Virus record (IMG/VR): IMGVR_UViG_3300025707_000006
Coordinates: 1-64,000 of that record
DNA length: 64,000 nucleotides
Reading direction: 5' to 3' (one strand)
Source: a virus
The notes beneath the pieces are model-generated. The model worked only from the letters and a program-made list of their open reading frames with translations, was not told where the DNA came from and ran no database searches. Below are positions 41,301 through 49,636 of this stretch, piece by piece. Every line of letters begins with the position of its first letter. Position 1 is the first letter of the stretch. The position numbers and the translations under genes are program-made.

Positions 41301-41873
41301 TCCAAACTTTTTACGAGATACTGGGAGAAATCCGAACCCAGGTGATATGGAGTCTCCTGTTGAGATTTGATTTCCCTTATCATCGACTTTCATATTAAAG
41401 GTCGCCTTCTCTACAGTTCCTGGAGAAAAGGTAGCGACTTCTTCAATATGGTCAGCCCATGCGAGGAGATACCGACTACCTTCAAATGGTTCACCCTTAA
41501 AGTCGGTTCGTAGTCCATAAGCAAACACAGGTATTTCGAGCAAGTCAACGACCTTTGTTAGACCGAGAACTTGCTCACGACTAAAGAACTGAGCTTCGTC
41601 AACAAAGACGACTTGGATACCCTCTGATCCGACATCTTTTCTGAAGATCACCTCTTGCATAATGAGGTTGTAGGGATCTTCACTTGTTCCGACTGTGGTA
41701 GCTTTCTGCTCAAAGCCGATCCTTGAGGCGACTTTTGATTTCCCATCCCGACCTTGTGCCACTTCTGGTACAAGGATACGAAACTCTATTTCTCGCTCTT
41801 TACAGGAATGTGCTCTCATGATGAGGTTAGCAGATTTACCTGCGTTGACAGTGGAGTAGATAAAGTTTAACAA
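41292..41873 (-). CDS. tdk: Thymidine kinase lacking the zinc cysteines
   Basis: 193 residues of the type II thymidine kinase family: P-loop STVNAGKSA (7-15), DEAQFF (92-97), substrate lasso YGLRTDFKGEPF (119-130). It makes dTMP from thymidine. In bacterial Tdk the next segment carries a zinc-binding CxxC, and another two Cys/His lie near the C-terminus. Here that segment reads EEVATFSPGTVEKATFNMKV with no Cys, and none appears later. The structural zinc has been lost. It overlaps the sigma-like gene by seven bases. Confidence 0.88.
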   Translation of the reverse strand: MLNFIYSTVNAGKSANLIMRAHSCKEREIEFRILVPEVAQGRDGKSKVASRIGFEQKATTVGTSEDPYNLIMQEVIFRKDVGSEGIQVVFVDEAQFFSREQVLGLTKVVDLLEIPVFAYGLRTDFKGEPFEGSRYLLAWADHIEEVATFSPGTVEKATFNMKVDDKGNQISTGDSISPGFGFLPVSRKKFGLE

Positions 41874-42472
41874 GGTAATAAATCCTCTCGTTCAAGTAAG
41901 TAAGCGACCTTTTCACGCACCTGCTTTACATACTTATTAACGAGTCTAATTTCCCAACCATATTCACGACTGATATGGGCTTTCTTTAGTCCGTTTATAA
42001 GGGCATCATACACTTTGAGTAAAACTCCTGAAAAACTGGCTCTGATTTCTTCTGCGAAGATTGCGTCTGAGGGGTCTTCCTCATAAGACGCATTATATGA
42101 ACAAGCCACATCCTCTTCCACACCAGGTACAAATCTATCACCCACACGATTAAATTTGTTCATGAAGTTCATGGTGATGCAATCAACCACCATAACAATA
42201 TAAGTAGACAACGCAGATTTATCTGGGTCATAAGGACATGACCCTCTATTTCGGATGAGTAGCCCTTTGTATACCTCTTGTAGTACCTCTTCGGTATCGA
42301 CTCCCGTTTTCATCAAATTCACCCCTTGTCTTTTGTAGAACAGCTTTTTGATGTCTTCTTTGTGTTTCCCTATATCAATACCCAGTGCTTTTACTTTGAA
42401 AGTATATGAAAAAATAGTAGGTAATCCCTCTTGCCACTTATATTTGGGCGAGAGGTCAGTATAATCATACAT
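41867..42472 (-). CDS. Sigma-factor-like protein (region 2)
   Basis: 201 residues. TEEVLQEVYKGLLIRNRGSC, PYDPDKSALSTYI, then VVDCITMNFMNKFNR matches sigma region 2 (core binding, DLxQE-x; STY-x helix for -10 recognition) as seen in ECF sigmas and phage late sigmas. The C-terminal 50 residues (LKKAHISREYGWEIRLVNKY) could hold the helix-turn-helix of region 4. It is a candidate to direct host RNA polymerase to class I or class II promoters. Short length is normal for phage sigmas. The call depends on motif memory. Confidence 0.55.
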   Translation of the reverse strand: MYDYTDLSPKYKWQEGLPTIFSYTFKVKALGIDIGKHKEDIKKLFYKRQGVNLMKTGVDTEEVLQEVYKGLLIRNRGSCPYDPDKSALSTYIVMVVDCITMNFMNKFNRVGDRFVPGVEEDVACSYNASYEEDPSDAIFAEEIRASFSGVLLKVYDALINGLKKAHISREYGWEIRLVNKYVKQVREKVAYLLEREDLLPC

Positions 42473-42530
42473 TAAGCCCCCTTTGCGTTTGGTCGGTAGA
42501 TGTACTCTTCATGTAGAAAGGTTGTTGTCA

Positions 42531-43517
42531 ATGAAAAAGACATTTCAAATCGAAATACTACATTGGGCTAAGACAAAGCACAATGTAGACACTAAATATA
42601 TACATAAATCTTTATCTGACAAGGATTTTAATAGTCTTTGCTTACTTTTGCACAAAAATAGGGGTATTGGCTCGGTGGTAGACACCAAAGAGATGGTGAG
42701 CGAGTACCTCAAAGAACATGGCATACAGTATATACCTCAATCTTTTAACGGGGTCGATGTAGATCTAAACTTCTTCTTCAACACCCACCCTCTCCAAGAA
42801 GATGGCTCGATTGAAGTTGATCTGTACCATATACTCTTACATTCGTGGTGTAAACCGAGTAGGATAAACTACAGAATACTTAAAAAACATCTTAAAGAAC
42901 TAGGGTATGGTTTAAAAACTTCATCTCCTACCTATTCTAATCACACAGAAAACTGCGTAGTTTCTCTTAAAACCAACTACCCTTTAAGTTTACCAAAGAC
43001 TCTGACACGCAATACCAAATCTATTAAGTGGTATGCAGAAGTACACCGTTGGATTTATTTGGAGTCCCCTAAAATCGAACTGAATGGCGAAACCTATACT
43101 TTGAATAGTATAGGTGAGAGGTGGGAAGCGTACTTTACAAAGCGTTTAATCGATCTTTTTGTCATGTCTGAAACTCCTTATCTACATAAGCACCCTCAAG
43201 TGAGAGGTGCTTACGAAAACGCCCCCCCTGTTCTTGCCCTGTGTGAACTGACACTTCGAGATGTTTTTAAGCCGACTAAGTTAAAAGACTGGGTAAATAC
43301 AGCTTTAAGGACTTCTGACCTTGAGACTTACGGTAAAGAGTCGGAGGTAGATGAGGTCTTTTTAGATACTGTTTATGATGAGGTTTGTGGCAAACTATCT
43401 AAAACTATGATAAAAGGCAACCCCATTAAAAGTTTTGATGTCGTTGGGGGTTGGATTTCTATAATAGTGATTGCTTACCTCAATGATATTTTGAGTGAAT
43501 ACCGATCACTATTATAA
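42531..43517 (+). CDS. Hypothetical protein
   Basis: 328 residues from the ATG at 42531 (GAAAGG upstream), not recognised. It starts KKTFQIEILHWAKTKHNVDT. Basic and helical; contains YRILKKHLKELGYGLKT and IKWYAEVHRWIYLESPK. No membrane span or P-loop. It precedes a transglycosylase and a primase on the same strand, which suggests a replication or accessory role only by neighbourhood. Confidence 0.4.
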   Translation: MKKTFQIEILHWAKTKHNVDTKYIHKSLSDKDFNSLCLLLHKNRGIGSVVDTKEMVSEYLKEHGIQYIPQSFNGVDVDLNFFFNTHPLQEDGSIEVDLYHILLHSWCKPSRINYRILKKHLKELGYGLKTSSPTYSNHTENCVVSLKTNYPLSLPKTLTRNTKSIKWYAEVHRWIYLESPKIELNGETYTLNSIGERWEAYFTKRLIDLFVMSETPYLHKHPQVRGAYENAPPVLALCELTLRDVFKPTKLKDWVNTALRTSDLETYGKESEVDEVFLDTVYDEVCGKLSKTMIKGNPIKSFDVVGGWISIIVIAYLNDILSEYRSLL

Positions 43518-43525
43518 GGAACAAG

Positions 43526-44320
43526 ATGAATCTACTGATATTTTTAGGACTCTCTTTTCAGTGTATGTTGAACCATATGTCTTATGCGTCCTCTATCCAC
43601 ATAAGACCTGGATGGGATGTGGTTCAATCAAGACCAGCTTCAGAGAGGCAACTTAAGAGGTTTCTAAGAGAACTGACAAAGAACGAAGAAGAATATATTG
43701 ACCCTCGCATCCTAGCCTTATCTTGGGTTGAGTCTCGTATACGACCAAGAGTACGAAGAGGAGATCGTGGTAAAGCCTGTGGGATGTTTCAAATCCATGC
43801 TCGCTACTCTTATCCCATGTTCAGAAGACGAAGGGGATTCAACGGTTGGGTCGAGGAAGAACAAAAAGAGGTGATTGGTAAGGAATGTCGCAAACTCGAA
43901 TCTATAAGGTACTCTGTAAAGACCGTAGAGAAACTTTTAGGTATGATGGATAAGAGAGACTTACACCCTTGTCATCATAACAGTGGCTTCTATGGTCGGT
44001 GTAATACATGGTATAAACAACGAGTAGATTACTGGACTGCGTACTTTAAATTCGCCAACTTTATATGCAATGAAAGGATAGTGAAGATTATGGCTATGAT
44101 GAGAACAGGAAATCCCATACCCACAGCACCCGCTACAATGATACAAGGATACCTAGACGCTATGGGAGGTAAAGAACCCCATAGCGAAGATACGACTTAT
44201 AAGTCGGGGTATGATCTAGCCAAACTCGTACAAGAGGGGAAGGCTCAAGCACCCTCTTGGGCGACTGAAGACTCAAACAGCACCTCGACAACAAGCGAGG
44301 GAACTGAGCGTGAGGGATGA
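43526..44320 (+). CDS. Exported lytic transglycosylase (SLT-like)
   Basis: 264 residues. A signal peptide (MNLLIFLGLSFQCMLNHMSY, cleaved near YASS) precedes the catalytic domain. RILALSWVESRI carries catalytic Glu69, followed by ACGMFQIHARYS and a Cys-rich HPCHHNSGFYGRCN. The C-terminal 60 residues are Ser/Thr/Glu-rich and disordered. It should cleave peptidoglycan from the periplasm without needing a holin. It overlaps the primase gene by 11 bases. It is a second such enzyme in the window, with a different architecture from that at 39787. Confidence 0.75.
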   Translation: MNLLIFLGLSFQCMLNHMSYASSIHIRPGWDVVQSRPASERQLKRFLRELTKNEEEYIDPRILALSWVESRIRPRVRRGDRGKACGMFQIHARYSYPMFRRRRGFNGWVEEEQKEVIGKECRKLESIRYSVKTVEKLLGMMDKRDLHPCHHNSGFYGRCNTWYKQRVDYWTAYFKFANFICNERIVKIMAMMRTGNPIPTAPATMIQGYLDAMGGKEPHSEDTTYKSGYDLAKLVQEGKAQAPSWATEDSNSTSTTSEGTEREG

Positions 44321-44981
44321 TTGGATAAGGCAAGGATTAATAGGGACACACCCTATACACCTACCTTATCTAGTATCAAGAGGGGTGAATGAAAGTTGTC
44401 TAGTAGATTTCTACTCATGGCAACCCCACACCAATGTTCAATGTCCAAAGTTTAAAGCTAACTTTGGACATTCAGGTGAGCGTATTAAAGACTCACTCAT
44501 AATCCCTATTACTTCCCCACGAGGGGAGATCTTAGGGATGGAAACACGCAGGATCAACGAGGACGGGTCTAAAAGAGTACATCAGTACCGAACCCTCAAT
44601 GCTCAATGGAATCCTTATGCTTTAGGTGCAGAGGAAGGTTTTAAGGCATTGTGGGAACTAGGAGATTTATGGGTTGTTGAGGGGATCTTTGATAAGATCT
44701 CTCTCGATAAGGTCATACCTAGTTGTGATGCCTGTATCTCAACCTTGAGGGCTGGTATGGATGCTATCACAATGGACATGATAGAGCGTTTCTACACACC
44801 TGCCTCAACCATATACATCTGTTATGATAATGATGAGACAGGTCAGAAGAAATCATATTGGCTTCAGCGTGAGATGAAGAAGCGAGGTATGAGGGCTGTT
44901 ATCTGGAAGTATCGAGGGAAAGACCCTAACGATGTGTGGACACAAGGAGGAGATCAAGCTCTAAGGAGAATGTTCCTGTAA
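44310..44981 (+). CDS. TOPRIM primase (DnaG-type core)
   Basis: 223 residues. DSLIIPITSPRGEILGMETR, WVVEGIFD with Glu124 and YICYDNDETGQKKS with Asp173/Asp175 are DnaG TOPRIM motifs, and KDPNDVW (204-210) is the typical end. It makes RNA primers for the DnaB-type helicase replisome. There is no N-terminal zinc finger (DnaG and T7 gp4 have one) and no helicase fusion; a zinc-finger protein may act in trans. It overlaps the convergent tag A gene by 28 bases. Confidence 0.8.
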   Translation: MRDDWIRQGLIGTHPIHLPYLVSRGVNESCLVDFYSWQPHTNVQCPKFKANFGHSGERIKDSLIIPITSPRGEILGMETRRINEDGSKRVHQYRTLNAQWNPYALGAEEGFKALWELGDLWVVEGIFDKISLDKVIPSCDACISTLRAGMDAITMDMIERFYTPASTIYICYDNDETGQKKSYWLQREMKKRGMRAVIWKYRGKDPNDVWTQGGDQALRRMFL

Positions 44982-46255
44982 TCTTCTTCAATATCTCTTA
45001 CTTCTAAATCCATGATTGCGTAAGAAAGCCCATCAACACCTCTCTTACTTTCATTTAGATTTATAGTAAAGTGTTTAGTTCCTGTTGTGATGTCCTCATC
45101 TTCTTCATTCTCAAAATATTCAATAACACATTGAATGTCCAAACGAAAATCTTCTTCATCGAAGAAAATCTTATCCCTTTCGAGATAATAATCGGAAAGC
45201 TCATATACCTCTCTACCTAGTTCAGTGCTTATCCACCTATCCACAACCTTAATCAAATGTTTTAATGCTTTCCCACTTCTATCTATTAAGTTAAGATTAA
45301 TCGCCTTACGAGCGTTACCGTAGGATTGTTTTTCGAGTCTTGCGATCCTCATCTCAAGAGGATTAATGATTTCTGATGCTGATCTTCGGTTAGAGGTACT
45401 TTTCAGATGTTTTACCACTTCTTTACGATCATGCTTTCCATCTACACTCCCTACTTCAACCCCGACAGGTTTTGCATCGGGAGAGCTAAAGTAAATGTAA
45501 GCCAAAAAGTGTTCATCAACCATACCCTTCTCTTCACAAAAGTCATCATAGCATATTTCTTTCTTTTGACCCTTATCAATCAAAAGCTCATAAAGACCCT
45601 GCTCGGATTTGATTTGCACAGCTTTGAGAATCTTTGGTCTGCTTTTGAAACCTTTGATAAATTTGGCTCTTTCAGCGGCTTTAATGACTTCTGTCTCCGT
45701 TAAACCAAAAGAGTCTTTTACCCATCTTTGAGAGAAGAAGTCTTTAACATCTTTAAAGTTAAATGCTTGTTTTTCAAGTCTAGCGATACGACCCTGTTTA
45801 CGAAGCCTATCTCGCTCTTGGTTGACCATTTTTTGATGCTCCTCTACTTCTTTACGAGCACTCTCTTGACCTACACGATAAATAACTTGATCAACGACTC
45901 GTTTAATGAAGTTTCTTTCGCTCATCTTTGAGTCATTTGCACCACTCAGTTCAAAGTCTACTTGTCTAAAGTCTCTGTTTCCACCTGTGATCTTGTACTC
46001 AGCAGTATCTTTCCCTTCTCTTTTTAGAGAGACTTGGTACACCTCACCTTCAAATTTGAACTTCCCTGATAACCGATTGTCCTTATCCATTTTCACATCA
46101 GAATTGACTGCTCTGTTGTCTTTTAGTCCTTTTAAAAACCACCCATGTACCGTATCTAGGGGGTTTTTTTCAAAAAGTCCAAAGATTGCTTGTTTTTCAA
46201 GACGAGCAATCCTCATCTGAAGGTTATTAATAATTTCACTGGCAGATCTTCTCAT
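44954..46255 (-). CDS. Triple-module tag A fusion protein
   Basis: 433 residues from the ATG at 46255. Three tag segments occur in one chain: MRRSASEIINNLQMRIARLE at the N-terminus, a partial GRIARLEKQAFNFKD near 160 and NRRSASEIINPLEMRIARLE near 296. Each precedes its own unrelated body. The third tag has Asn in place of Met, so there is no internal start. This looks like three cassettes joined after loss of stops and starts. If the tags are cut, it is a polyprotein; if not, they are linkers. Confidence 0.65.
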   Translation of the reverse strand: MRRSASEIINNLQMRIARLEKQAIFGLFEKNPLDTVHGWFLKGLKDNRAVNSDVKMDKDNRLSGKFKFEGEVYQVSLKREGKDTAEYKITGGNRDFRQVDFELSGANDSKMSERNFIKRVVDQVIYRVGQESARKEVEEHQKMVNQERDRLRKQGRIARLEKQAFNFKDVKDFFSQRWVKDSFGLTETEVIKAAERAKFIKGFKSRPKILKAVQIKSEQGLYELLIDKGQKKEICYDDFCEEKGMVDEHFLAYIYFSSPDAKPVGVEVGSVDGKHDRKEVVKHLKSTSNRRSASEIINPLEMRIARLEKQSYGNARKAINLNLIDRSGKALKHLIKVVDRWISTELGREVYELSDYYLERDKIFFDEEDFRLDIQCVIEYFENEEDEDITTGTKHFTINLNESKRGVDGLSYAIMDLEVRDIEEDYRNILLRA

Positions 46256-46302
46256 AATGGTTCTCCATTTGATTAAGGTTAGACTGATCACTTATGAGAA
46301 CC

Positions 46303-46317
46303 TATAAATAAACTATT
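46303..46317 (-). promoter_or_regulatory. Class I promoter, triple tag A gene
   Basis: Gene-sense AATAGTTTATTTATA, the exact consensus, 48 bases before the ATG, with the conserved leader. Confidence 0.7.
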
Positions 46318-46321
46318 AAAG

Positions 46322-46654
46322 TCACCACCATGAGAGGTAAACGATCTCATACCCATCGTCTATTGCCTGTATAGCCGATTCTATGAACCTCCCTGTTTGA
46401 GTCTCCTCATATTTGCCACTCACTCCCCAAAAAGACCCTTTCGCTGTTTGTAAATTTTGATATTCATCTTTGAGTCTTAACAAGTCATCTTTGTCTAGGG
46501 AAAGCTCAACGCAGTTGAAACTCTCAGCGTTACCTCCTTTGGCATAGTATAACTCAGACATCCAGCCTTCAAGGTTGGCGTGTTTACGCCACTGTATGAT
46601 GTAGGTGTCTTCTTCGTCTTGTCGTCTTGTGAACGCATATTGATCTAATCCCAT
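46322..46654 (-). CDS. Conserved phage protein (MGLDQY family)
   Basis: 110 residues. MGLDQYAFTRRQDEEDTYII, then WRKHANLEGWMSELYYAKGG, matches a small conserved family found in many phages and bacteria, with an invariant W-R-K-H-x-x-L-x-G-W-M core. No function is established to my knowledge. The ATG has GAGGAGCAATAA. It is the last gene of the class II operon that starts near 47368, or co-transcribed with it. Confidence 0.55.
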   Translation of the reverse strand: MGLDQYAFTRRQDEEDTYIIQWRKHANLEGWMSELYYAKGGNAESFNCVELSLDKDDLLRLKDEYQNLQTAKGSFWGVSGKYEETQTGRFIESAIQAIDDGYEIVYLSWW

Positions 46655-46670
46655 TTATTGCTCCTCTGTG

Positions 46671-46931
46671 TTATGGTTCATTTCTATCAAAGTATTTGGG
46701 TAAGTCTATGATCTCGATAACTAAGATACCCTCTTGATCCGTAGTTAAACCCAAGCGTTTTGAGGGGTCATAAGCCTCAACCAAATGGTACTCTTTTTCA
46801 GGTCTGCTCATGTCGTAGTAAAGGCTTATTCCGTATCCGTCATAGGTCTTTGCTAGCCAGCTATAGTTGTGTTGACCATTGGGTTTTGGGTCTTTGCCTA
46901 TCAGATAGCTGATAGTTTCGATCTCTCTCAT
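46671..46931 (-). CDS. Small hypothetical protein
   Basis: 86 residues from the ATG at 46931, which overlaps the stop of the 25-residue peptide upstream (ATGA). A strong GGAGGT precedes it. MREIETISYLIGKDPKPNGQ, then a beta-rich acidic body (HLVEAYDPSKRLGLTT). Not recognised. Confidence 0.45.
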   Translation of the reverse strand: MREIETISYLIGKDPKPNGQHNYSWLAKTYDGYGISLYYDMSRPEKEYHLVEAYDPSKRLGLTTDQEGILVIEIIDLPKYFDRNEP

Positions 46932-47005
46932 GATGACCTCCAAGTTTTCACTAAGGCGACAATAATAGCCACCTCAATGAGTCCACAGATTAAAGCGTAT
47001 GCCAT
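46928..47005 (-). CDS. 25-residue single-span membrane peptide
   Basis: MAYALICGLIEVAIIVALVK, then TWRSS. The ATG follows the upstream stop directly (TAAATG) and its stop overlaps the next ATG, so it sits tightly coupled in a three-gene run. The peptide is one hydrophobic helix with a basic end. Such small membrane peptides are often lysis or host-takeover factors in phages; role unknown here. Confidence 0.5.
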   Translation of the reverse strand: MAYALICGLIEVAIIVALVKTWRSS

Positions 47006-47368
47006 TTATTTGTCCTTTCGAGTCCAAGAGCCTGTCCAACTAGACTCTGTTGAGTTAAAGCCCCATTGGGGTGTTCCCAAAACAGGTGCAGGAGCTACGG
47101 TTTTACCGAGAGCTTTACGCTCCACCTCCCAAGACGATGCTCCTGTCTCATCACAGATGTACTTGAAGCTCACATAGCGATGCTTTTGACCCTTCTTGAT
47201 GTTGAACTTAGGGTGGTCTTTACGAGCGACCACCACTTTGTTAACAAAGGTGGCGTACCAATAACCATCCTCGTACTCGTACCCACTACAAGTGAGATGA
47301 CCACGATTCAAGCCGTCATAACCTTCTTCAGCCATGTAGTCGTTGTATCTGTCCATTGCTAAACTCAT
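47006..47368 (-). CDS. Small hypothetical protein, class II operon
   Basis: 120 residues from the ATG at 47368 (AAGGAGAACAAC). MDRYNDYMAEEGYDGLNRGH is acidic and helical; KVVVARKDHPKFNIKKGQKH and YVSFKYICDETGASSWEVER form a beta body. It ends in a Ser/Thr/Trp tail (STESSWTGSWTRKDK). Not recognised. The frame is open further upstream through the leader, but the conserved leader and ribosome site select this ATG. Confidence 0.5.
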   Translation of the reverse strand: MSLAMDRYNDYMAEEGYDGLNRGHLTCSGYEYEDGYWYATFVNKVVVARKDHPKFNIKKGQKHRYVSFKYICDETGASSWEVERKALGKTVAPAPVLGTPQWGFNSTESSWTGSWTRKDK

Positions 47369-47422
47369 GTTGTTCTCCTTAGTGGAGTCTTGGTTGATGA
47401 GGTTCATTCCTCATGTAGTCTT

Positions 47423-47439
47423 ATAGATAAGGGGTTACA
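47423..47439 (-). promoter_or_regulatory. Class II promoter, gene 47006 operon
   Basis: Gene-sense TGTAACCCCTTATCTAT, 54 bases before the ATG, followed by the leader CATCAACCAAGACTCCACTA. Confidence 0.65.
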
Positions 47440-47449
47440 GTTTCACCCC

Positions 47450-48010
47450 TTAGTCCTCATCTTCCTCCTCTCGCTCCTGCTCCTCACGATCAGCGGTACA
47501 CCATTTACAAAGAGCTTCATCATGGTATTCGTACTCGCTGATCTCATTCCCACAGTCCTCACACTCGTACTCCTCTTCGGGATCAGTCTCGATCTCAAGA
47601 GCACCCTCTGAGGTGTAGAAGGTGAAAGTACCATCATAGTAGTCAGCTCTACTAACTTGATCTTTTGTCATGGACACTGCTTTGACCCCACTGTCTTTGA
47701 GTTTCTCTTGGACTACCTCGTCCTCGATAAGCTCGACAGGGATTGCCCCAATGAGTCCTGCGTCAACAGGATAAGAGCGTCCGTCAGACCCCACATAAAA
47801 TCCATCGCCATGAGCTGTGGAATGCACAAAGATGGGATGACCCATGTAAGTGAGGTGTCCGTCAAAGTCCTCTTTGGACTCTGCCTTTTCAAGATCCTCG
47901 CAGAAGTTATTAACCCAAAGAGCATCGTTAGTCGCCCCTCCTGCCTCGATGGTGTGGAGGAAATAACAAGGATCTCCGATAAAGTGTGTTGGTGTTGGTG
48001 TCGCAGTCAT
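47450..48010 (-). CDS. Acidic protein with C-terminal zinc ribbon
   Basis: 186 residues from the ATG at 48010 (ACGGAGAATAAA). MTATPTPTHFIGDPCYFLHT and GHPIFVHSTAHGDGFYVGSD resemble a conserved phage family starting with F-I-G-D-P-C-Y; function unknown to me. The end has CEDCGNEI and CKWC, a probable four-Cys zinc ribbon, followed by a Glu-rich tail. Class II promoter at 48067. Confidence 0.55.
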   Translation of the reverse strand: MTATPTPTHFIGDPCYFLHTIEAGGATNDALWVNNFCEDLEKAESKEDFDGHLTYMGHPIFVHSTAHGDGFYVGSDGRSYPVDAGLIGAIPVELIEDEVVQEKLKDSGVKAVSMTKDQVSRADYYDGTFTFYTSEGALEIETDPEEEYECEDCGNEISEYEYHDEALCKWCTADREEQEREEEDED

Positions 48011-48059
48011 TTTTATTCTCCGTTTGGGGGAGTGATGAGGTAGTGATTCTGCCTCCATA

Positions 48060-48293
48060 CTAGGCAATAGATAAGGGGTTACAATCACACATTCGGGATT
48101 GGTTCTCCATATATAGACGAGCAGACTTAGAGATCTCAACGACATCAATCCTTGCTGTCTTTAAGTGGTTTGCTTGATCCACCTTCTCGGCTTCGATTTC
48201 TGCCACGATGCGTAGCGAATATACCTTCTCTACCTTGCCTTTGTGCGTGTAGTAGAGTGGCTGTCCTGTAGCTTTATTCTGAACATAATACAT
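48060..48293 (-). CDS. Small hypothetical protein
   Basis: 77 residues from the ATG at 48293. MYYVQNKATGQPLYYTHKGK, then a helix (VAEIEAEKVDQANHLKTA). Not recognised. It overlaps the class II promoter of the downstream gene at its 3' end. Its own ribosome site (AGGGGTTACAGTT) includes the reversed class II sequence, so it may lack a separate promoter. Confidence 0.4.
   Translation of the reverse strand: MYYVQNKATGQPLYYTHKGKVEKVYSLRIVAEIEAEKVDQANHLKTARIDVVEISKSARLYMENQSRMCDCNPLSIA
48067..48083 (-). promoter_or_regulatory. Class II promoter, gene 47450
   Basis: Gene-sense TTGTAACCCCTTATCTA core, 57 bases before the ATG, lying within the 3' end of gene 48060. Confidence 0.6.
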
Positions 48294-48296
48294 AAC

Positions 48297-48313
48297 TGTA
48301 ACCCCTAACCTAT
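48297..48313 (+). promoter_or_regulatory. Class II promoter, DUF2325-like operon
   Basis: TGTAACCCCTAACCTAT, two mismatches to the consensus. The leader CATCAACCAAGACTCCATGA, close to that at 47400, precedes the ATG at 48421. Confidence 0.55.
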
Positions 48314-48420
48314 AAGAGATTGTGAGCGATCTCACTTGAAAGGATATTATACATGAAAATCTTAGAACAGAATAATATAACTACACTATCCATCAACCAA
48401 GACTCCATGAAAGGGGTAGC

Positions 48421-49632
48421 ATGAATCAGAACACATTTGTTATAGGAGGTGAATCTAAGTTCGCCTCTAAGTTTGTTGAACGCCTTAACAAACGCTTTGG
48501 TGATGAGTTGAAACTCATCATATCTAATCACAAGACATGGGATCAATCAGGAGATCGCAGAGAGGACATCCCCTCTGGCACCGACTTGGTTCTTGTCCTC
48601 AAGTCCAACTGCAACCACTCTTTACGAAACTGGGCAAAACAAGAGACCCTAAAAGAGGACATCAAGTTCATCGAATGTTCACACAAGACTGCCATAGCTG
48701 AGATGGACATAAGACACTGTTATCAACTACCCATGAATACAAACCTTGATACGACTCAAGAAGAACTTGATCTGTATGAGACTTGGGGTAGTTTCTTGGG
48801 TGAGCGTATCTTTATCCTTCCCCTTCTCGGCATGGAAGACGAAGGAATCTTTAATGGAAGAGATGCTTATGAGCGTATGCCTTGGGTGAAGACAGGTAAG
48901 AAAAAGATGGTAGCCAAGTGGGATCGTCTTTGGGTGTCTTACTCGAAGGATAGCTCGGAGGGTCTTCGTGCGATTCTCAATCGTGTTGCGAAAACTGAGG
49001 GTAGAAAAGCAACTCTTGAACCTCTCCATTTAATGAATAAGGGTAAGTCTCCTTACTTCAAACTCATTGAGATCTTTAAGTCCTTTAAAGATGGTAGCTT
49101 AGGTCGAGGTCAAGTAAATATGGTCGCTGATCAATGGGTTCGTGATGCGTATCTTGGCACAAACCTAAGAGACTTTCAAAGCAAGTCCAATCTCAAATAT
49201 GCCTTAAACTTAATCTTTGGTGCAGGTCTTGATGGGTTATCGCCCGAAACCTTAGAGGTCGTAGAAGAACACTTCCCTAAGCGTGGTAGACCAAAGGCTA
49301 AGAAGAGTTTGAAGACATCCACTCCAGTGGTTGAAACTACAGAGCAGGATCAAAACGAGACTCTAACCCCTATCCTTACTCAAGAGGATTGGGATGACTA
49401 TGTGGCACAAAACCCAATCATCGAAGAGGAGATTGAGCAACCTGTTGAACAACCTGTATCGGTAGACTCTCATGTACTTCTTGGTACTCTTAAACTCACA
49501 CCTAACGATAATGTGATCTGTATTGGTGAGGTACATCTTGAGGGGGATGTTCACATTTATGGTGACATCTCTCTTGAAGTTGATCGCATTGAAAATAACA
49601 CCCTATATGGTGTTAAAATCAAGAAAGGCTAA
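48421..49632 (+). CDS. DUF2325-like protein with shared C-terminal beta domain
   Basis: 403 residues. The N-terminus NTFVIGGESKFASKF, SGTDLVLVLKSNCNHSLRNW and IKFIECSH resembles the DUF2325 domain (I-x-G-G, then a D-L-V-V motif), a Rossmann-like fold of unknown function. The middle is helical. A Pro/Glu linker leads to a 55-residue beta domain (HVLLGTLKLTPNDNVICIGE ... LYGVKIKKG) also present at the end of the next protein. AAAGGGG before the ATG. Confidence 0.5.
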   Translation: MNQNTFVIGGESKFASKFVERLNKRFGDELKLIISNHKTWDQSGDRREDIPSGTDLVLVLKSNCNHSLRNWAKQETLKEDIKFIECSHKTAIAEMDIRHCYQLPMNTNLDTTQEELDLYETWGSFLGERIFILPLLGMEDEGIFNGRDAYERMPWVKTGKKKMVAKWDRLWVSYSKDSSEGLRAILNRVAKTEGRKATLEPLHLMNKGKSPYFKLIEIFKSFKDGSLGRGQVNMVADQWVRDAYLGTNLRDFQSKSNLKYALNLIFGAGLDGLSPETLEVVEEHFPKRGRPKAKKSLKTSTPVVETTEQDQNETLTPILTQEDWDDYVAQNPIIEEEIEQPVEQPVSVDSHVLLGTLKLTPNDNVICIGEVHLEGDVHIYGDISLEVDRIENNTLYGVKIKKG

Positions 49633-49636
49633 ATGA

